DNA of 46,973 nucleotides, taken from the NCBI GenBank assembly GCA_910574185.1, contig CAJSZQ010000032.1, forward strand, positions 1 through 46,973. The letters run 5' to 3'. Position numbers and translations under genes: made by a program. The notes under the pieces were generated by a model. It did no database searches, was not told the DNA's origin, and was given only the letters and a program-made list of their open reading frames with translations. This DNA is from Lachnospiraceae bacterium. Lineage in GTDB: Bacteria > Bacillota > Clostridia > Lachnospirales > Lachnospiraceae. Of the stretch, positions 42,013 to 46,973 are shown piece by piece (the first letter of the stretch is position 1; each line of letters begins with the position of its first letter).

Positions 42013-43078
42013 AAAGAACAGCATTTTAAAAGGGAATGCGGTGTATGTATTCCTTTCCATCATGGTTGGTTTTGCAGTGGGTGCAATCTTGCTTCTGGTT
42101 GCCGGCCTCAGTCCTGGAGAGGCATATGGCAAGCTTGTCGACGGAATATTCGGACAGACAAAGTATATTGTGTGGAGTATTGTATATGCCAGTCCTTTGA
42201 TTTTTACAGGGTTAAGCGTTGCCTTCTCATTTAAGACAGGAGTATTTAATATCGGTGCAGAAGGACAGTTTGTCGTAGGATCTCTGGCTGCCTGTGTAGT
42301 TGGTATTGTAGTTAAGGCTCCGGCGGCGATTCATGTGGTTTTGTGTATCCTGGCAGCCATAATTGCCGGAGGCTTATGGGGTGCGATTGTGGGAGTCCTG
42401 AAGGTAAAAAGAGGAGTCCATGAGGTCCTGTCATATATTATGTTCAACTGGATAGCATTCTACCTGTCCAATTATGTTGTGAATTTAAAGGCGATTCACC
42501 GCAGCGGCGGCGGAGAAGCGACGAAGGATATTGCGGATACGGCGAAGATGAAACTGCCGGACGCGGTTGTTGCAGCTACCAGATGCGGCGCGGCAAACTG
42601 GGGAATTTTTCTTGCAATTGGGGCGGCTGTTTTAATCTGGTTTATTATGAATAAGACGACGCTGGGCTATCAGCTTCGGGCGGTAGGATTCAGTAAGAGC
42701 GCGGCGGAATACGGCGGTATTAACACCAGCAAGAACTTCTTGATTGCTATGTCGATATCCGGCGGGCTGGCGGGACTTGGAGGTGCGGTTCAGGTACTGG
42801 GAATGTCTGGACGTATCAGCCAGTTTGCAAGTCAGGAGCAGTTCGGCTTCCAGGGAATTACGGTAGCGCTGATTGCCTCGTCGAATCCCATTGGCTGCAT
42901 TTTTGCCGGTTTGTTCTATGGCGCGATGAAATACGGCGGCACAAAGCTTAGTCTTGTAAATGCGCCTGCCGAGGTTGTAGATATTATTATGGGAACCATT
43001 ATTCTCTTTATTGCAATCTCTCATATATTCAAGATGATTGTAGCAAAGAGACTCCATAAGAAAGAGGAGGATAAATAG
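42005..43078 (+). CDS. nucleoside ABC transporter permease (NupB-like)
   Basis: The first membrane subunit, about 357 residues and about ten hydrophobic helices of the BPD_transp_2 type. Typical segments are SPLIFTGLSVAFSFKTGVFN, NIGAEGQFVVGSLAACVVGI, VHEVLSYIMFNWIAFYLSNY and the cytoplasmic loop RAVGFSKSAAEYGGINTSKN. ATG 42005 overlaps the end of the ATPase gene, so translation is probably coupled. Confidence 0.92.
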   Translation: MNKKNSILKGNAVYVFLSIMVGFAVGAILLLVAGLSPGEAYGKLVDGIFGQTKYIVWSIVYASPLIFTGLSVAFSFKTGVFNIGAEGQFVVGSLAACVVGIVVKAPAAIHVVLCILAAIIAGGLWGAIVGVLKVKRGVHEVLSYIMFNWIAFYLSNYVVNLKAIHRSGGGEATKDIADTAKMKLPDAVVAATRCGAANWGIFLAIGAAVLIWFIMNKTTLGYQLRAVGFSKSAAEYGGINTSKNFLIAMSISGGLAGLGGAVQVLGMSGRISQFASQEQFGFQGITVALIASSNPIGCIFAGLFYGAMKYGGTKLSLVNAPAEVVDIIMGTIILFIAISHIFKMIVAKRLHKKEEDK

Positions 43079-43079
43079 A

Positions 43080-44015
43080 ATGGATGTGTTGATTAAGGAT
43101 TTGGGGTTACTAATTAATGCGATGTTGATTGCGACGCCTCCGCTCTTGCTTGCGGCCCTTGGTTCCTGCTTCTCAGAGCGCAGCGGCGTGATTAATATCG
43201 GTATTGAGGGTATGATGACAATCGGTGCGTTTACTGGAGCTGTTGCGGCGTATTTTACAGGAAACGGCTGGCTTGGCTTCTTATGCGGAGGTCTTGCGGG
43301 CGCCGCTTTTGGGTTGATTCACGCCATCGCATGCGTCAGCTTCGGCGCAGACCAGACCATTGCAGGAACGGCAATCAACTTCCTGGCGCCGGGACTGGCA
43401 GTATTCTTATGTAAGGCGTTGTTTGACAATTCTTCAGACTCTCCGGCGTTAGATACGGCTGCGAAGCTTCCGAAGATGTTCAACGGAGTATTTAAATCCG
43501 GTTCGTTTTTCTACAATGTACTTTGTACCTATCCGGTTGCATATCTTTGTTTTGCGCTGGCAATACTGATTTGGTTCGTATTTTATAAGACGAAGTTTGG
43601 TATGAGACTCCGGGCGGTTGGCGAGCATCCGCAGGCTTGTGAGACTCTGGGTATTAACGTGTTCCGTACCCGTTATGTCTGTGTGATTCTGTCTGGATTT
43701 CTTGCAGGGCTTGGCGGGGCGTTCGTAACATTGGCAACGGTAAGTCAATTCAGGCCCAGCGTAATTGTGGGACAGGGCTTTATAGCAATTGCGGCGGTAA
43801 TTTTTGGAAAATTCGACCCGGTAGGTTCCATGAAGGCGTGTCTTTTGTTTGGCTTCTGTAACGGGGTAAAAGCGCTTCTTGGCGGAAGCAACGTGGTATC
43901 GCCGAATTTGATTTCCATGATTCCGTATATTGTTACGATTCTTGCTCTGGTACTGTTTGTCGGACAATCCAGAGTTCCGGCCGCCAACGGTAAGCCATAT
44001 ATGAAATCAAAATAA
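43080..44015 (+). CDS. nucleoside ABC transporter permease (NupC-like)
   Basis: The second membrane subunit, about 311 residues. It shows TPPLLLAALGSCFSERSGVI, NIGIEGMMTIGAFTGAVAAY and the loop RAVGEHPQACETLGINVFRT, as in partner permeases of BMP-type nucleoside importers. It begins one base after the NupB-like stop, with AGAGGAGG just upstream. With the BMP lipoprotein it completes the importer. Confidence 0.92.
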   Translation: MDVLIKDLGLLINAMLIATPPLLLAALGSCFSERSGVINIGIEGMMTIGAFTGAVAAYFTGNGWLGFLCGGLAGAAFGLIHAIACVSFGADQTIAGTAINFLAPGLAVFLCKALFDNSSDSPALDTAAKLPKMFNGVFKSGSFFYNVLCTYPVAYLCFALAILIWFVFYKTKFGMRLRAVGEHPQACETLGINVFRTRYVCVILSGFLAGLGGAFVTLATVSQFRPSVIVGQGFIAIAAVIFGKFDPVGSMKACLLFGFCNGVKALLGGSNVVSPNLISMIPYIVTILALVLFVGQSRVPAANGKPYMKSK

Positions 44016-44140
44016 GTTTGGATGGAACAGTGAATACGGAATATGTGAATGTTTGAAAGAGAATATATTTTCTGAGAGCGCCGCTTTTGGAAAGTACATG
44101 TATAGCAGTAAATTATGTGAGATTGAAGTAGGTGAGAAGG

Positions 44141-44587
44141 ATGATTGACAGAGAAGATTTGTGTGGGAAGGCGCTTGAGATGCGCTCCAGAGCCTATACC
44201 CCATATTCACACTTTCGAGTGGGAGCGGCGCTGCTCTGTAAAGACGGAAGTATCTATACAGGCTGCAATATTGAAAATGCAGCCTATACTCCGTCAAACT
44301 GTGCGGAAAGGACGGCATTTTTCAAAGCAGTCAGTGAAGGATACCGGGAATTTACGGCGATAGCGATAGCCGGAGGCAATGATACGGTAGAATCCTTAGA
44401 TTACTGCGCACCCTGCGGGGTGTGCAGACAGGTTATCCGGGAGTTTTGCGATGGTTCCTTTGAGATTATTCTGGCTAAGTCCAGGGAAGAATACAAGGTG
44501 TATACGCTAGAAGAGCTTCTGCCTATGGGATTCGGACCGGAGAATTTAGATAAGAAGATGCTGTATGGAGCGGACGACAGGTTATGA
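44141..44587 (+). CDS. cdd: cytidine deaminase
   Basis: Deaminates cytidine and deoxycytidine to uridine and deoxyuridine. The zinc-site motifs are NCAERTAFF (Cys, catalytic Glu) and PCGVCRQVI (two Cys), which mark the tetrameric form with three cysteine ligands; YSHFRVGAALLCKDG and GCNIENAAYTPSNC are typical. About 148 residues. ATG 44141 is 5 nt from AGGTGA; GTG 44132 lies over that site. It overlaps add by 4 bp (ATGA). Confidence 0.94.
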   Translation: MIDREDLCGKALEMRSRAYTPYSHFRVGAALLCKDGSIYTGCNIENAAYTPSNCAERTAFFKAVSEGYREFTAIAIAGGNDTVESLDYCAPCGVCRQVIREFCDGSFEIILAKSREEYKVYTLEELLPMGFGPENLDKKMLYGADDRL

Positions 44588-45561
44588 AATTAGACGAATT
44601 GATAAGATTGCCGAAGATTGAGCAGCATTGTCATCTGGACGGTTCTCTTTCCCGGACATTTGTGCAGGAAAAGCTGGGACGAGAAGTGTCGGAATCCGAA
44701 CTTGAAGTGGCGGCAGACTGTACCAGCCTGAATGAATATTTGGATAAGTTTGTTCTTCCATGCAGTTGTATCGAGGATGCGGACGGTCTTAGAAGAGCCG
44801 GTTATGATTTTATCAGCCAGATGAAAAAAGAAAACGTCGTTTATACTGAAGTGCGATTTGCACCCCTGAACCCGGCCCATGAATCCATGAAACTGGACCG
44901 GGTTTTTGCCTCTCTTTTAGAGGGACTTGAGAAAGGGAAGCAGGAATTTGGCGTAGAATATAATGTAATTGTATGCGCAATGCGGCATCACAGCGAAGAG
45001 ACGAATCGGAATATGTTTCGAGCGGCAAGGGGATTTTTAGGCGCAGGCGTATGCGCGGGAGATTTAGCGGGAGCGGAAGCGCTGTATCCCATGTCGGAAT
45101 TTAAGAATCTTTTTGAGGAAGTAAGAAAGCTGGGACTTCCGTTTACCATCCACGCGGGAGAATGCGGGAATGCGGCTAATATTGCCGACGCGATTCATGC
45201 GGGCGCGGGGAGAATCGGACATGGGATTGCTATGGGTGGAAACCCAGGATTGCAGGCCCTCTGTCGGGAGAAAAAAATTGGAATTGAGATGTGTCCAATC
45301 AGCAATCTGCAGACCAGAGCAGTGGAAAGCGCTTCAGAGTATCCATTGCGTGAGTTCTTGAACGCGCGTCTTGCGGTAACGATTAACACAGACAACCGGA
45401 CTGTCAGCAACACTTCGCTGTCAAAGGAACTGGAATTTGTGCAGAGAGTATATGGAATCACAGATGAGGAAATCATATTGATGATGCGGAATGCGGTGGA
45501 TACGTTATTTGCAGACGACGGGGTTAAGAACAGGCTGATTAGGTTGTATGAGGGTTTGTAA
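44584..45561 (+). CDS. add: adenosine deaminase
   Basis: Deaminates adenosine and deoxyadenosine to inosine and deoxyinosine. The metal and active-site motifs HCHLDGS, FTIHAGECG, RIGHGIAM and the Asp-containing VTINTDN are visible in order. 325 residues, normal. ATG overlaps the cdd stop, so both deaminases are probably made from one message. Confidence 0.94.
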   Translation: MKLDELIRLPKIEQHCHLDGSLSRTFVQEKLGREVSESELEVAADCTSLNEYLDKFVLPCSCIEDADGLRRAGYDFISQMKKENVVYTEVRFAPLNPAHESMKLDRVFASLLEGLEKGKQEFGVEYNVIVCAMRHHSEETNRNMFRAARGFLGAGVCAGDLAGAEALYPMSEFKNLFEEVRKLGLPFTIHAGECGNAANIADAIHAGAGRIGHGIAMGGNPGLQALCREKKIGIEMCPISNLQTRAVESASEYPLREFLNARLAVTINTDNRTVSNTSLSKELEFVQRVYGITDEEIILMMRNAVDTLFADDGVKNRLIRLYEGL

Positions 45562-45622
45562 AACCTGATTGTTTGTATGCAGCAAAGGACAGATTAAGTA
45601 AGAAAGAAGAGGAAGAGTAAGA

Positions 45623-46813
45623 ATGAAGAAGTATAAAAGAGTGTTTGTTGTCGTGCTGGATTCTCTTGGAATCGGTCATCTTCCAGATGCAGAAAAGTTC
45701 GGGGACGTGGGAGCGGATACATTCGGAAATATTTTAAAAACAATGGGAACTCTGGAGATTCCAAACCTTCAGAAGCTGGGAATGGTGAATCTCCATCCGG
45801 CAGGCAATATGCATCCGGTAGATAAACCAATGGCCCGTTATACGGCGCTGGGAGAGACCAGCAACGGCAAGGATACCATGACCGGACACTGGGAGATGAT
45901 GGGGATTTATACAGAGAAACCGTTTATTACATTTACGGAAACAGGTTTTCCAAAGGAATTGATTGAAGAGTTGGAGAAACGCTGTGGGAAACGCGTGATT
46001 GGCAATAAGAGCGCAAGCGGAACCGAGATTATTGAGGAGCTTGGGGAAGAAGAGATTCAGACAGGGGCAATGATTGTCTATACTTCCGCGGATTCGGTAC
46101 TTCAAATCTGCGGAAATGAAGAAACCTTTGATTTGGCCAATTTATACCGGTGCTGTGAGATTGCAAGAGAGCTGACCATGAAGGATGAGTGGCGTGTGGG
46201 AAGAATCATTGCAAGACCTTACGTAGGGAAAAAGAAAGGGGAATTTAAGCGCACCAGCAACCGTCATGACTATGCTTTGAAACCTACGGGAAGAACGGTC
46301 TTAAACGCTATGAAAGATGCGGGGCTGGATATAATCGGCGTGGGAAAGATTAACGATATTTTCTGTGGGGAAGGCATTACAGAGACCAATCGTTCTAACA
46401 GCTCTGTACATGGAATGGAGCAGACGATTGATATCTGCAGGAAGGATTTTCATGGGCTTTGTTTTACTAATCTGGTGGACTTTGACGCACTGTGGGGACA
46501 CAGAAGAAATCCAGAAGGATATGGGGAAGAGATTGAAAAGTTCGATAAAAATCTCGGAATACTTTTGGAGGAATTGCGGGAAGATGATTTGCTGATTCTC
46601 ACAGCGGACCATGGAAATGATCCCACTTATACGGGAACCGACCATACCAGAGAGTATGTGCCGTTTCTGGCGTATTCCAAGGCTATGAAAGAAGGCGGGA
46701 AGATACCAAAGCAGGATACATTTGCAGTAATCGGGGCGACTATTGCGGAGAATTTCGGAGTTGAGATGCCGGAGCATACGATTGGGCATTCGATTTTAAA
46801 AGAACTGCTTTAG
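45623..46813 (+). CDS. deoB: phosphopentomutase
   Basis: Interconverts ribose- or deoxyribose-1-phosphate and the 5-phosphate, connecting nucleoside phosphorolysis to central metabolism. It is an alkaline-phosphatase-superfamily enzyme: [15 protein letters not shown], the phosphorylated Thr in [32 protein letters not shown] and [20 protein letters not shown] carry the metal ligands. 396 residues, normal. ATG follows AAGAGGAAGAGTAAGA. It is the last complete gene of the window; deoC is not seen. Confidence 0.96.
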   Translation: MKKYKRVFVVVLDSLGIGHLPDAEKFGDVGADTFGNILKTMGTLEIPNLQKLGMVNLHPAGNMHPVDKPMARYTALGETSNGKDTMTGHWEMMGIYTEKPFITFTETGFPKELIEELEKRCGKRVIGNKSASGTEIIEELGEEEIQTGAMIVYTSADSVLQICGNEETFDLANLYRCCEIARELTMKDEWRVGRIIARPYVGKKKGEFKRTSNRHDYALKPTGRTVLNAMKDAGLDIIGVGKINDIFCGEGITETNRSNSSVHGMEQTIDICRKDFHGLCFTNLVDFDALWGHRRNPEGYGEEIEKFDKNLGILLEELREDDLLILTADHGNDPTYTGTDHTREYVPFLAYSKAMKEGGKIPKQDTFAVIGATIAENFGVEMPEHTIGHSILKELL

Positions 46814-46973
46814 CGTATGCTTCATGCAGAAATTTAATATAGAGCAAAGTTCATAAAAATAACTTTTCGGAATTTCAATGAATGTGATTCTAACTGAAAA
46901 TTGACAACTGAATATCGTGCAGGAAAAGAAATTTGAGAAAAATGGACATAAACATTGGACATAGTGGGTACTA
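46814..46973. other. AT-rich intergenic end of window
   Basis: No gene is visible. There is a TTGACA near 46900 without a good -10, and a close pair of TGGACATA copies near 46946-46960 that resembles the edge of a mobile element, but nothing more can be said. Confidence 0.3.

Overview
The window reads as chromosomal DNA of a spore-forming, anaerobic Clostridia, most likely a gut Lachnospiraceae. The grounds are: sporulation genes of the clostridial type (a SipL-like SPOCS/LysM protein and SpoIIR), a glycyl-radical enzyme with its radical-SAM activase, an ispE gene fused by overlap to a FadR-type GntR regulator, strong AGGAGG ribosome sites, and lipoproteins with long Gly/Ser/Glu linkers. The species assignment is inference. 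I see no rRNA, tRNA or CRISPR array.

Layout. (1) 1-4203: an accessory-looking patch with a possible insertion-sequence end, a LevR-type sigma-54 activator behind a PTS EIIA gene, a control region with two divergent -24/-12 promoters around an inverted repeat, and a 5'-truncated rpoN remnant. (2) 4298-10280: a metal-handling group: a His-rich CobW GTPase, a second CobW-type P-loop protein carrying a YcgQ/DUF1980-like C-terminus, a ZIP transporter, then a structured inverted-repeat element and a CtpE-like P-type ATPase. (3) 10540-12018: a protein of unknown function. (4) 12106-18329, minus strand: pncB-ddl-murF (NAD salvage and peptidoglycan precursors) and malQ-plsC. (5) 18758-29458, plus strand: a long tightly spaced run of a PrcB-family lipoprotein, sipL-like, ispE, gntR, spoIIR, acyl-ACP thioesterase, cvfB-like, dnaE, murI and a DUF1934 gene. 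(6) 29523-34941: a small membrane-anchored protein, an exported trigger-factor-like isomerase, a three-gene ABC importer of the PF04392 (TrpXYZ-like) type and a convergent pseudouridine synthase. (7) 35154-46813: a nucleoside uptake and salvage island: udk, udp, a BMP-family binding lipoprotein, yjjI-yjjW, a nupABC-like importer, cdd, add and deoB.

How the genes work together. The last 12 kb forms a coherent pathway: nucleosides are bound by the BMP lipoprotein, imported by the NupABC-like transporter, deaminated by Cdd and Add, cleaved by Udp or phosphorylated by Udk, and the resulting pentose-1-phosphate is isomerised by DeoB. The glycyl-radical pair YjjI/YjjW sits between the binding protein and its transporter, which ties this functionally uncharacterised enzyme to nucleoside metabolism. 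The points most worth a second look are that YjjI context, the divergent sigma-54 control region next to a broken rpoN, the CobW/DUF1980 fusion in the metal group, and the structured repeat elements at 7432-7609 and 18483-18547.
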